A DNA stretch of 7,861 bases from VGEM01 sp033764265 (GCA_033764265.1 JANRJB010000345.1:1-7861); one strand, 5' to 3'. Shown: positions 1 to 6,785, numbered from the stretch's first letter. Translations and numbers: made by a program. The notes: generated by a model not told the origin, from the sequence alone.

Positions 1-147
1 GCCGATGCGGCGCACTTCCACATCCCGCGCGGCTACCTGTACTTCGCCATCGCCTTCTCGGCGCTGATCGAAACCCTCAACCTGATGGCGGCTCGGGCCC
101 GCAAGAAGCGCCGCGCCGCCGCCGCAAACGCACCTGTCGCCAAGTAG
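1..147 (+). CDS. TerC-family integral membrane protein, C-terminal fragment (gene starts left of the window)
   Basis: Frame 1 is open from the first base to TAG at 145-147 and gives the last 48 residues of a protein. It begins ADAAHFHIPRGYLYFAIAFS, which is nearly the same as residues 201-220 of the complete TerC protein encoded just downstream, so this is the tail of a tandem paralogue. The visible part holds the last membrane helix (about residues 13-31 of the fragment) and then a very basic, Ala-rich cytoplasmic tail (ARKKRRAAAANAPVAK). TerC-family proteins are multi-pass inner-membrane proteins tied to metal-ion efflux (manganese in the Alx/TerC group) or tellurite resistance; the substrate here cannot be read from the sequence. 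The following gene starts 13 bases after the stop, and its ribosome-binding site overlaps this stop codon, so the two are probably co-transcribed. Confidence 0.9.
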   Translation, partial: ADAAHFHIPRGYLYFAIAFSALIETLNLMAARARKKRRAAAANAPVAK

Positions 148-160
148 GATCGCCGCACCG

Positions 161-904
161 ATGATCGAATTCCTGACCAGTCCCGAAACGTGGGCGGCGC
201 TGCTGACGCTGACCATTCTCGAGATCATCCTCGGCATCGACAACCTGGTGTTCCTGGCGATCACCTCGGCCAAGCTGCCGCCGCACCAACAGGCCTCGGC
301 GCGGCGCATCGGCCTGTCGATGGCGCTGATCCTGCGCGTCGGCCTGCTCACCACGTTGACCTGGATCGCCGCGCTGACCACGCCGGTGTTCACCGTCGGC
401 GACTTCGCGGTATCGTGGCGCGACATCGTGCTCGGCCTGGGCGGTCTGTACCTGGTCTACAAGGGCGTGGTGGAAATCCACGAGTGGGTCGAAGGCGGCA
501 GCGACACCAAGGTCAAGGGCTACGCCAGCTATCCCGCGGTCATCGCCCAGATCATGGCGCTCGACCTGGTGTTCTCGCTCGATTCCATCATCACCGCCGT
601 CGGCATGACCGACAACCTGCCGGTGATGATCACGGCCATCGTCATCGCCATCCTGACCATGATGTTCGCCGCCAATCCGGTGTCGAACTTCATCGCCCGC
701 CACCCGACCGTGAAGATGCTGGCGCTGACCTTCCTGATCCTGGTCGGCGCCGCCCTGATGGCCGACGCGGCGCACTTCCACATTCCGCGCGGCTACCTGT
801 ACGCGGCGATCGCTTTCTCGATCATGGTCGAGGCGCTCAACATGTTGGTGCGCAAGTCCGAGGCCAAGCGCGCCAACGGCAACCAGGCGGTCGACAAGCC
901 GTAA
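161..904 (+). CDS. TerC/YgdQ-like integral membrane protein
   Basis: The 247-residue product has the length and pattern of E. coli YgdQ (TerC family): about seven hydrophobic helices near residues 12-34, 48-73, 86-104, 124-147, 152-172, 184-202 and 210-229. The two acidic family signatures are present in membrane segments: EIILGIDNLVFLAI (E21, D27, N28) and DLVFSLDSIITAVGM (D135, S139, D141, S142). These residues are thought to bind the transported cation; manganese export is the best supported role in the wider family, but the substrate of YgdQ-type members is not settled. ATG 161 is preceded by AGGA at 146-149, which lies on the stop of the previous terC copy, implying coupled expression. 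The stop at 902-904 faces the stop of the - strand dehydrogenase with a one-base gap and no visible terminator between them. Family is secure, ion specificity unknown. Confidence 0.93.
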   Translation: MIEFLTSPETWAALLTLTILEIILGIDNLVFLAITSAKLPPHQQASARRIGLSMALILRVGLLTTLTWIAALTTPVFTVGDFAVSWRDIVLGLGGLYLVYKGVVEIHEWVEGGSDTKVKGYASYPAVIAQIMALDLVFSLDSIITAVGMTDNLPVMITAIVIAILTMMFAANPVSNFIARHPTVKMLALTFLILVGAALMADAAHFHIPRGYLYAAIAFSIMVEALNMLVRKSEAKRANGNQAVDKP

Positions 905-905
905 C

Positions 906-1670
906 TCAGGCCGCGGCTTCCTTGGCGGGCAGGCGGCGCGTCAGCCGGTGGGCCAGCGCGTCGGGCAAGGCCGCGCCCAGCCACGCCAGCACCGCCATCG
1001 GCCACGGAAACGCGATGCGGCCTTTGCGCTTGTTCAATCCAATCGCGATGATGCGCGCGGCCCGCCCGGCGTCCATCAGGAACGGCATCGGGAAGCGGTT
1101 GTGCTTGGTCATGCCGGTCGTCACGAAGCCCGGGCAGATCACCGAGACGGCGATGTTGTCGGCGGCCAGCGTGCCGCGCAGCGCCTCGCCCCACACCTTC
1201 ACCGCGGCCTTTGAGGCGCAGTAGGCCGGCGCGCCCGGCATGCCGCGAAAGCCGGCCAGCGAGGCCATGATCGCGATGTGCCCACGCTGGCGCGCGCGCA
1301 TGCCCGCCAGCGCCGGCAGCACGGTCGACAGCACGCCGCCGACGTTGGTGTCGAAGATGCGCCAGGTCTGCTCGTCGGTCTCGATACCGCCGCCGGTGCC
1401 GGCCGACAGTCCGGCATTGGCGACGACCAGATCCAGCGGCCGCGCCGCATCGCGCGCGGCGACCCAGGATTCGAGCGCGGCCCGCGCGCGCACGTCGCCG
1501 ATGAAGGTGTCGACCTCGGCGCCCGCGGCGCGGCAGCGCGCGGCCACCTCGGCCAGCCGCGCGTTATCGCGGCCGTGCAGGGCGAGCGCGACGCCCGGTG
1601 CGGCATAGTGAGCGGCCAGCGCCGCGCCCAGGCCCGAGGACGCGCCGGTAATCAGGATATGCACGATCAT
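906..1670 (-). CDS. SDR-family NAD(P)-dependent oxidoreductase
   Basis: The protein has a classical short-chain dehydrogenase layout. With the start chosen here (254 residues) the glycine-rich cofactor motif TGASSGLG lies at residues 8-15, the NAG motif at 85-87, the structural Asn (FDTN) at 109, and the catalytic Ser, Tyr and Lys at 137, 150 and 154 (SLAG...YCASK), followed by the PG motif at 180-181. It should be a soluble NAD(P)H-dependent reductase or dehydrogenase; the substrate cannot be predicted. The C-terminal 35 residues include a hydrophobic stretch (FPWPMAVLAWLGAALPDAL) that could rest against a membrane or form a dimer contact. ATG 1670 was chosen because it puts the first beta strand at the N-terminus, as is usual for the family. 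An in-frame ATG at 1697 would add nine residues (MSACQPRRS), and neither start has a well-spaced ribosome-binding site. It lies 88 bases downstream of kaiB on the same strand. Confidence 0.9.
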   Translation of the reverse strand: MIVHILITGASSGLGAALAAHYAAPGVALALHGRDNARLAEVAARCRAAGAEVDTFIGDVRARAALESWVAARDAARPLDLVVANAGLSAGTGGGIETDEQTWRIFDTNVGGVLSTVLPALAGMRARQRGHIAIMASLAGFRGMPGAPAYCASKAAVKVWGEALRGTLAADNIAVSVICPGFVTTGMTKHNRFPMPFLMDAGRAARIIAIGLNKRKGRIAFPWPMAVLAWLGAALPDALAHRLTRRLPAKEAAA

Positions 1671-1758
1671 GCTCCGCCGTGGCTGACACGCGGACATGGT
1701 GACCCGCGCGCCGCCCCGCGCTCAAGCGCTCAAAGGCGCGATGGCGAAGTGAAGCCGG

Positions 1759-2097
1759 TTACGCCGGCACCGGCTCCGGGGCGATCTGCAGGCCGATCAT
1801 CACCATCTCGGGGCTCGACAGGTCGCCGAACAGCCGCCGGCCCGGCGCCGGGGCGACGCGAATCACGGTGGGCGTGGCGAACACGTCGTCCATGATGGCG
1901 GACTCGGGGTCCGACAACACGTCGATCACCTGCAGGTCCACCGCGGCGTCGCCTTCGGCCTGGCGCAGCTCGGCGCACACGTCGTTCAGGCAGGCGCGCG
2001 CCCGCACCGCGCTGGGCGTCGCCCCGGTGACGAACAGACGCAGGACCACGCGGGCCGACCCCGCGGTCCGCCGGCTGATTTTGCGGCCTGCGGTCAT
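1759..2097 (-). CDS. kaiB: KaiB-family (circadian clock KaiB-like) thioredoxin-fold protein
   Basis: The 112-residue protein carries the KaiB core: LRLFVTGATPSAVRA (residues 19-33), VIDVLSDPESA (57-67), and a C-terminal block with ATPT (74-77), RRLFGDLSSPE (87-97) and VMIGL (99-103). The spacing matches cyanobacterial KaiB (LKLYVAGNTPNSVRAL...VIDVL...LATPTL...RRIIGDLS...VLIGL). In cyanobacteria KaiB switches fold, binds phosphorylated KaiC and drives the dephosphorylation phase of the clock. In other bacteria KaiB homologues are linked to timers and stress responses, with less certain roles. About 16 extra residues, rich in Arg and Lys, precede the core. The start is well supported: GGAGG (complement of 2105-2109) lies 7 bases upstream, and the ATG overlaps the TGA of the upstream response-regulator gene as ATGA (2094-2097). 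No kaiC or kaiA occurs in the window, so the partner is unknown. The fold assignment is firm; a clock function is inference. Confidence 0.9.
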   Translation of the reverse strand: MTAGRKISRRTAGSARVVLRLFVTGATPSAVRARACLNDVCAELRQAEGDAAVDLQVIDVLSDPESAIMDDVFATPTVIRVAPAPGRRLFGDLSSPEMVMIGLQIAPEPVPA

Positions 2098-2507
2098 GAT
2101 AAGGCCTCCGAAACGGCGATGGTGCGCCGGCCGACCTGGGCGTGCAGCACCGAATCGGCGATCGCCTTGATTTCCTGCAGGGCGAGCGGCTTGCGCGCCA
2201 CGTCGAAAGAAATCCCGCTGTCCTTCAGGGCCCGCAGCGGCTCCAGAAACTCGTTATAGAAGCCGGTGACGATGTAGACCGGGGTGCGCGGGCAGACCTC
2301 GGCCAGCCGTCGCAGGGTCTCCACCCCGTTCAGGCCCGGCATTTTCAAGTCCAGGAAAATCAAGTCGGGCACGTGGGCCGCCGCCGAGTCGATGCCAGCC
2401 AGGCCGCTGTCGGCGCGGGTCACGTCGTAGCCGCTGTTCTCCAAAACGAAGGCGAACGTGTCGCGCACGTTCTCATCGTCGTCGATCACCAGGATTCGCT
2501 TGCTCAT
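2094..2507 (-). CDS. Single-domain (CheY-like) response regulator
   Basis: The 137-residue protein is one receiver domain with no output domain. All phosphorylation residues are present: the acidic pocket D9-D11 (ILVIDDDEN), the phospho-acceptor D53 (FLDLKMPG), the switch T81 (YIVTG) and K106 (RKPL). A polar tail of about 15 residues follows the last helix. It would be phosphorylated by a histidine kinase that is not in this window and would act through protein contacts, as CheY, Spo0F and DivK do. A GGAAGG ribosome-binding site lies 5 bases upstream of ATG 2507. The stop overlaps the start of kaiB by 4 bases, so the two proteins are made from one transcript, probably at similar amounts, suggesting that they act together. 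The divergent neighbour is a PAS-GGDEF-EAL protein, a possible downstream target. Confidence 0.94.
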   Translation of the reverse strand: MSKRILVIDDDENVRDTFAFVLENSGYDVTRADSGLAGIDSAAAHVPDLIFLDLKMPGLNGVETLRRLAEVCPRTPVYIVTGFYNEFLEPLRALKDSGISFDVARKPLALQEIKAIADSVLHAQVGRRTIAVSEALS

Positions 2508-2563
2508 TCATGCCTTCCGCAATCTGGGGGTGGGTCGGGCACGGTTGCGTCACGGCGGCACGG

Positions 2564-2590
2564 TTGACCGCCGGGACGGGCTTGTATAGT
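2564..2590 (+). promoter_or_regulatory. Candidate sigma-70-type promoter for the PAS-GGDEF-EAL gene
   Basis: A TTGACC hexamer (2564-2569) and a TATAGT hexamer (2585-2590) each match five of six consensus bases and stand out in an otherwise GC-rich region. The spacer is 15 bases, shorter than the usual 17, which weakens the call. The start point would fall near 2597, giving a leader of about 90 bases before ATG 2688. On the other strand the overlapping TATACA (complement of 2583-2588) could be a -10 for the divergent response regulator-kaiB operon, but I found no matching -35. Confidence 0.35.
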
Positions 2591-2608
2591 TTCGATCCCA
2601 AACAATAG

Positions 2609-2622
2609 CTAGTAAAAACTAG
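2609..2622. repeat. Perfect palindrome CTAGT-AAAA-ACTAG, candidate operator
   Basis: Five-base arms (2609-2613 and 2618-2622) flank AAAA in an AT-rich patch within the divergent control region. The position, just downstream of the candidate + strand promoter and upstream of the - strand operon, suits a transcription-factor site acting on either gene. A short leader hairpin is the alternative. No regulator gene for it is visible nearby. Confidence 0.4.
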
Positions 2623-2687
2623 GCGCGCGCCGAACCCGCGAGAATCGCTCACGAACAGCGGCCGGCCGTGATCAAAGGGGCCACGAC

Positions 2688-5117
2688 ATGAACTCGATCG
2701 CGTCCGCCGTGCCGAGTTTTTCGGCCGCATTTTCCGCGTCCGACCGGGGTCGACTCGGCGCGGCGCTGTTCGAGCAGTCCGCCACCGCCATCGCCGTGGT
2801 CGATCTGGAGCGCCGGGTGGTGTGGGCCAACGAGGCCTGCGCCCGGCTGACCGGGGTACCGCGCGCCGACCTGGTCCGCGACCGGGTCGAGCTCTTGGAG
2901 GCCGGCCGCCTGGGCCAGGCGGCGCTGACCCAGTTGATCCTGGCGATGGACGCGGGCAAGCCCTGGCACGGACCGCTCGCCGGCGTGCGCCCCGATGGCA
3001 CGCCGCTGCAAGCCACGCTGTCGCTGATGCCGGTCACGCCGGCGGCGACCGACGAAGCCGATGCGCCCGGGTCGGCGATGTTCCTGGCCATCCTGGCCGA
3101 CGACGCCGCGCGCCGCGCCCCGCCCGAAGCCTTCGCCGAGGAGTTTCCGCTGTACGAACGCGCGGTGGAAAACTCGCCCGACGGCCTGGTGGTGATCGAC
3201 CGCAACGGCGTTGTGGCGTTTTGCAATGCCTCTGCCGCCAGACTGCTGTCGAGCACGGTCGAACACCTGACCGGCCGGCAGTTCGGCATCGCTTTCGGCG
3301 CCGCCGGGCAGACCACCGCGATCGAGCTGTTCGTCGGTGGCAAGCCCAAGTTCGTCGAGATGACCGCCGCCGCGATCGGCTGGAAGGACGAGGACGCGAC
3401 GCTGGTCACCCTGCGCGACGTGTCGGCCCAGCGCGACGTCGAATTCAAGCTCGACCTGCAATCGAAGGCGCTGGCCACCGCGGCCAACGGCATCTTCATC
3501 ACCGACGCCAGCGGCGTCATCCAGTGGGCCAACGCGGCGATGGAGGCGATGTCGGGCTATCGGCCCGAGGAGCTGATCGGCCGCACCTCGGCGATGTTCC
3601 GGTCCGGCAAGCATCCGCGCTCGTTCTACCGGCAAATGTGGGAACGCCTGCAGCGCGGCGAAACCTGGCAGGGCCGCACCGTCAACCGCCACAAGGCCGG
3701 GCACCCGTACACCGCCGAGCAGACCATCACCCCGGTGCGCGACGCCACCGGACGCATCGCCCAGTTCGTCTCGATCCAGGAAGACATCTCCGAGCGCCTC
3801 AAGGCCCAGGACGAGATCATCCGGCTGGCCCAGTACGACACGCTGACCGATCTGCCCAACCGCCATCTGTTCATCGAGCGTCTGAATTCCGCGGTGGCGC
3901 GGGCCAAGCGCGCCGGCGAGATGATCGCGGTCATGCTGCTCGACCTCGACAACTTCAAGGTCGTCAACACCAACCTGGGCCACGACGTGGGCGATGGGCT
4001 TTTGGTGGCGGCCAAGGGCCGGCTCAACGCCCAGCTGCGCACCACCGACACGCTGGCGCGCATCGGCGGCGACGAATTCGCCGTGCTCTTGGAAGGCATC
4101 CACGACATGGGCGCGGCCAACGCCACCATCAAGCGCATCTTCGATTCCTTCGCCGACCCGATCACCGTGGGGCCGCATACCTTCAAGGCCGCGGCCTCGG
4201 CCGGTATCGCCATCTATCCGAAGGACGACACCGATCCGGTCGGCCTGCTCAGCCAGGCGGAACTGGCGATGTACCAGGCCAAGGCGGAAGGCCGGCACAC
4301 CTTCTGCTACTTCGACCGTGACGCCGATATCCGCCGGCGCATGAACCTGGAATCCGAGCTGCAACAGGCGATCGACCGCGGCCAGCTGTGGCTGGCTTAT
4401 CAGCCGCAAGTCGATCTGGCGTCGGGCCGCGTCGTCGGCGCCGAGGCGCTGATCCGCTGGACGCATCCCGATCGCGGCCTGGTCTCGCCGGGTGATTTCA
4501 TCCCGCTGGCCGAAAGCTCCGACCTGATCCTGTCGATCGGCGAATGGATCATCCGCGAGATCTGCCGGCAGAGCGACGAATGGCGCACCGCCGGGCTGCC
4601 CAAGCTGCAACTGGGCTTCAACGTCTCCGGCGTGCAGTTCCGCCGCGCCGACCTGCACGGCCAGGTCACCGCCATGCTGGCCGAACGCGGCCTGGGGCCC
4701 GAGGCGATCGACATCGAGGTCACCGAGTCCGTGGCGATGGAACGCTCGGCCCGTGTGCAGGAGAACTTCGGCCGGCTGACCGAGGCCGGCATCAGCATCT
4801 CGATGGACGACTTCGGCACCGGTTATTCGTCCTTGTCCAATCTCAGCGCGTTTCCGGTCACCCGGCTCAAGGTCGACGGCTCGTTCGTCTCCGGCATCGG
4901 CCGCAAGCGCGACGCCGAGAAGATTGTCGAGGCGGTGGTCGGGTTGGGCCGCAGCCTCGACCTGCGCGTGGTGGCCGAGGGCGTCGAAACGGTCGAGCAG
5001 GCGCGTTTCCTGAAAAATCTTCAGTGCGACGAAATCCAGGGCTACCTGGTCTCCAAGCCGCTGCCGCCCGACGCCTTCCGTCAGTTCGTCGGCGACTTCA
5101 AGGGCCTGCCCGTATAG
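2688..5117 (+). CDS. PAS-PAS-PAS-GGDEF-EAL cyclic-di-GMP signalling protein
   Basis: This 809-residue protein makes and/or degrades cyclic di-GMP. Three PAS-like sensor domains are seen at about residues 24-140, 155-250 and 258-375, the last ending in a PAC-type segment (QFVSIQEDISERL). The GGDEF domain (about 383-545) has an intact active site GGDEF at 460-464, substrate residues N427 and D436, and the inhibitory I-site RTTD at 451-454, exactly five residues before GGDEF. The EAL domain (about 555-805) keeps EAL at 586-588, N645 (NVSGVQF), E677 (EVTES), D707-D708 (DDFGTGYSS), K728, E764 (EGVE) and Q784 (QGY). Both activities may therefore be functional, with the balance set by the PAS sensors. 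There is no signal peptide or membrane helix, so it should be cytoplasmic and sense an internal ligand or redox state. No LOV cysteine motif was found. AAAGGGG at 2674-2680 lies 7 bases before ATG 2688. Confidence 0.95.
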   Translation: MNSIASAVPSFSAAFSASDRGRLGAALFEQSATAIAVVDLERRVVWANEACARLTGVPRADLVRDRVELLEAGRLGQAALTQLILAMDAGKPWHGPLAGVRPDGTPLQATLSLMPVTPAATDEADAPGSAMFLAILADDAARRAPPEAFAEEFPLYERAVENSPDGLVVIDRNGVVAFCNASAARLLSSTVEHLTGRQFGIAFGAAGQTTAIELFVGGKPKFVEMTAAAIGWKDEDATLVTLRDVSAQRDVEFKLDLQSKALATAANGIFITDASGVIQWANAAMEAMSGYRPEELIGRTSAMFRSGKHPRSFYRQMWERLQRGETWQGRTVNRHKAGHPYTAEQTITPVRDATGRIAQFVSIQEDISERLKAQDEIIRLAQYDTLTDLPNRHLFIERLNSAVARAKRAGEMIAVMLLDLDNFKVVNTNLGHDVGDGLLVAAKGRLNAQLRTTDTLARIGGDEFAVLLEGIHDMGAANATIKRIFDSFADPITVGPHTFKAAASAGIAIYPKDDTDPVGLLSQAELAMYQAKAEGRHTFCYFDRDADIRRRMNLESELQQAIDRGQLWLAYQPQVDLASGRVVGAEALIRWTHPDRGLVSPGDFIPLAESSDLILSIGEWIIREICRQSDEWRTAGLPKLQLGFNVSGVQFRRADLHGQVTAMLAERGLGPEAIDIEVTESVAMERSARVQENFGRLTEAGISISMDDFGTGYSSLSNLSAFPVTRLKVDGSFVSGIGRKRDAEKIVEAVVGLGRSLDLRVVAEGVETVEQARFLKNLQCDEIQGYLVSKPLPPDAFRQFVGDFKGLPV

Positions 5118-5139
5118 CCCGTGCGGGCACCCCCGCTCG

Positions 5140-5213
5140 GTTCCCCGTCTCAGTCGCCATTGCCTCGCGCCGACCGCCCGCGTTATGGGTGAACGGTCAC
5201 GGGGACGGGGGAC
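5140..5213 (+). repeat. Inverted repeat spanning the yicC leader, one arm covering its ribosome-binding site
   Basis: GTTCCCCGTC at 5140-5149 is complementary to GACGGGGGAC at 5204-5213 in nine of ten positions. The right arm contains GGGGGA (5207-5212), the best Shine-Dalgarno sequence for ATG 5222. If both arms are in the transcript they could pair and hide the ribosome-binding site. The G/C-rich composition makes chance pairing likely, so this is a candidate only. The 104-base gap between the GGDEF-EAL gene and yicC otherwise holds no clear terminator. Confidence 0.25.
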
Positions 5214-5221
5214 ATGTCGCG

Positions 5222-6130
5222 ATGGCGCGGCCGCTGAGCAGCATGACCGGATTCGCGCGCGCCGAGGGCCGGCTATCCGCGCCGACACCCGCGTCTTGGG
5301 CGTGGGAAATCCGCAGCGTCAACAACAAGGGCCTCGACGTGCGCCTGCGCCTGCCGCCGGGCCACGACTCGCTCGACCTGCCGTGCCGGCAACTGACCGC
5401 CGAGGCCGTCACGCGCGGCTCGGTCAGCCTCAATCTCACCCTCAGCGTCGACGGCGGCGAGGCCGACGTGGCGGTGAACGAGGCGCTGCTCGACCGCCTG
5501 ATCGCGCTGGCCGCGCGCAAGGGCCGTGACCTGCCGGCCGGCATCTCTCCGGCCCGGCTCGACGGCCTGATGGCGCTGAAGGGCGTGATCGAAACCGGGT
5601 CGAGCGTGCTGTCGAACGACGACGTCGCCGCGCGCGATCGCGCCCTGCTCGCGGGCCTGCGCACCGCGCTCGACGGCGCGGTCGCCGCCCGCCGCCAGGA
5701 AGGCGAACGCCTGCGCCCGGTCATCCTCGCCCAGCTCGACGAGATCGCGGCGCTGGTCGCCGCCGCCGCCGCCAACACCTCGGCTCAGCCCGAGGCGATT
5801 CGCGCCCGTCTGGCCCGCCAGGTCGAGGACCTGCTCGGTGCCACGCCGGCGCTGTCGGCCGAGCGGCTGCACCAGGAAGCCGCGCTCTTGGCGGTGAAGG
5901 GCGACATCCGCGAAGAGATCGACCGGCTCTCGGCGCACGTCGCCCAGGCGCGCGAGCTGATCGCCGCGGGCGGGCCGTGCGGCCGGCGGCTCGACTTCCT
6001 CAGCCAGGAATTCAACCGCGAGGCCAATACGCTGTGTTCCAAGTCGCAGGACACGGCGCTGACCACGGTCGGCCTGTCGCTCAAGGCCGCGATTGATCAA
6101 TTCCGCGAGCAAATCCAGAATATCGAATGA
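5222..6130 (+). CDS. yicC: YicC-family endoribonuclease
   Basis: The 302-residue product matches the YicC family: SMTGFARAEG at the N-terminus (7-16), EIRSVNNKGLDVRLRLP (29-45), EGERL (160-164), HQEAALLAVKGDIREEIDRL (217-236), and the C-terminal hallmarks GRRLDFLSQEFNREANTL (254-271), CSKS (272-275) and REQIQNIE (295-302). YicC proteins are cytoplasmic and are reported to have endoribonuclease activity; in E. coli one has been linked to turnover of the small RNA RyhB. Length is close to the usual 290 or so. ATG 5222 has GGGGGA nine bases upstream; ATG 5243 (MTGFAR) is an alternative that removes seven residues. The reading frame stays open far upstream, overlapping the EAL coding region in another frame, but the extra part has no recognisable content. 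The gene overlaps gmk by four bases (ATGA, 6127-6130), an arrangement I recall as common in alphaproteobacteria. Confidence 0.95.
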   Translation: MARPLSSMTGFARAEGRLSAPTPASWAWEIRSVNNKGLDVRLRLPPGHDSLDLPCRQLTAEAVTRGSVSLNLTLSVDGGEADVAVNEALLDRLIALAARKGRDLPAGISPARLDGLMALKGVIETGSSVLSNDDVAARDRALLAGLRTALDGAVAARRQEGERLRPVILAQLDEIAALVAAAAANTSAQPEAIRARLARQVEDLLGATPALSAERLHQEAALLAVKGDIREEIDRLSAHVAQARELIAAGGPCGRRLDFLSQEFNREANTLCSKSQDTALTTVGLSLKAAIDQFREQIQNIE

Positions 6131-6759
6131 CCCAACTGTCGCGCCGCGGCTTCATGCTGGTGCTGTCCTCGCCCTCGGGCGCAGGCAAGACCACGGTCGC
6201 GCGCGCGCTTCTGAAGACCGAGGCCGAGCTGGTGATGTCGGTGTCGGCCACCACCCGCCCGCCGCGCCCGGCGGAAACCGACGGCGTCGACTACGTGTTC
6301 ATCGGCATTCCGCGCTTCCAGGAGATGGTGGCCAACGGCGAGTTGCTGGAACACGCCAAGGTGTTCGACAACTTCTACGGCACGCCGCGCGCGCCGGTCG
6401 ACCGCGAACTGGCCGCCGGCCGTGACGTGCTGTTCGACATCGACTGGCAGGGCACCCAGCAGCTGCGCGAGGCCGCGCGCCAGGACCTGGTCAGCATCTT
6501 CATCCTGCCGCCCTCGATCGAGGAACTGGAGCGCCGCTTACGCACCCGGGCGCAGGATTCCGACGAGGTGGTGCAGCGGCGCATGGCCCGCGCCCACCAC
6601 GAAATGAGCCACTGGGCCGAGTACGATTACGTGCTGATCAATACCGAGATCGACGACACCATCGCCAAGGTGCGCGCCATTCTGGTCGCCGAACGGCTGA
6701 AACGCTCGCGCCAGAAAGGCCTCAGCGATTTCGTGCATGCGATGCGGAAGGATCGCTAG
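6127..6759 (+). CDS. gmk: Guanylate kinase
   Basis: Guanylate kinase phosphorylates GMP to GDP with ATP in the cytoplasm and is essential for making GTP and dGTP, and so also for the substrate of cyclic-di-GMP synthesis. The 210-residue protein has the P-loop SSPSGAGKTT (14-23), the GMP-binding TTRPPRPAE (42-50) and GELLEHAKVF-NFYGTP (71-87) segments, the acidic DIDWQG (104-109), and the Arg-rich lid RLRTRAQDSDE (137-147) followed by RRM (151-153). The first P-loop residue is Ser rather than Gly, as is usual in alphaproteobacterial enzymes, which supports the taxonomic guess. Length is normal for the family. The start overlaps the yicC stop, so translation is probably coupled. The low-GC secreted-protein gene follows after 26 bases with no terminator between, so it may be read through. 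Confidence 0.97.
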   Translation: MTQLSRRGFMLVLSSPSGAGKTTVARALLKTEAELVMSVSATTRPPRPAETDGVDYVFIGIPRFQEMVANGELLEHAKVFDNFYGTPRAPVDRELAAGRDVLFDIDWQGTQQLREAARQDLVSIFILPPSIEELERRLRTRAQDSDEVVQRRMARAHHEMSHWAEYDYVLINTEIDDTIAKVRAILVAERLKRSRQKGLSDFVHAMRKDR

Positions 6760-6785
6760 AATCGATTGCAACGAGGTGAAGGCTC

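Noticed and set aside
77..1224. Long open frames overlapping terC and the dehydrogenase on both strands
   Set aside because: Their products are Arg/Ala/His-rich without motifs, while the chosen frames have clear TerC and SDR signatures.
5118..5131. GCCC-GTGC-GGGC hairpin after the GGDEF-EAL gene as a terminator
   Set aside because: The stem is only four base pairs and no T-run follows.
5160..5189. Possible yicC promoter (TTGCCT, about 18 bases, TATGGG)
   Set aside because: Both hexamers match the consensus weakly, with G/C in the key -10 positions; not strong enough to annotate.
4544..5221. Upstream extension of the yicC frame into the EAL coding region
   Set aside because: The added residues are low-complexity and out of frame with conserved EAL sequence; the YicC family N-terminus (SMTGFAR) fits the start at 5222.
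2649..5288. 879-codon open frame antisense to the PAS-GGDEF-EAL gene
   Set aside because: The translation is Arg/Gly/Asp/His-rich with no domain pattern, as expected from the complement of a GC-rich gene with few stop codons. The + strand frame has full catalytic motifs.
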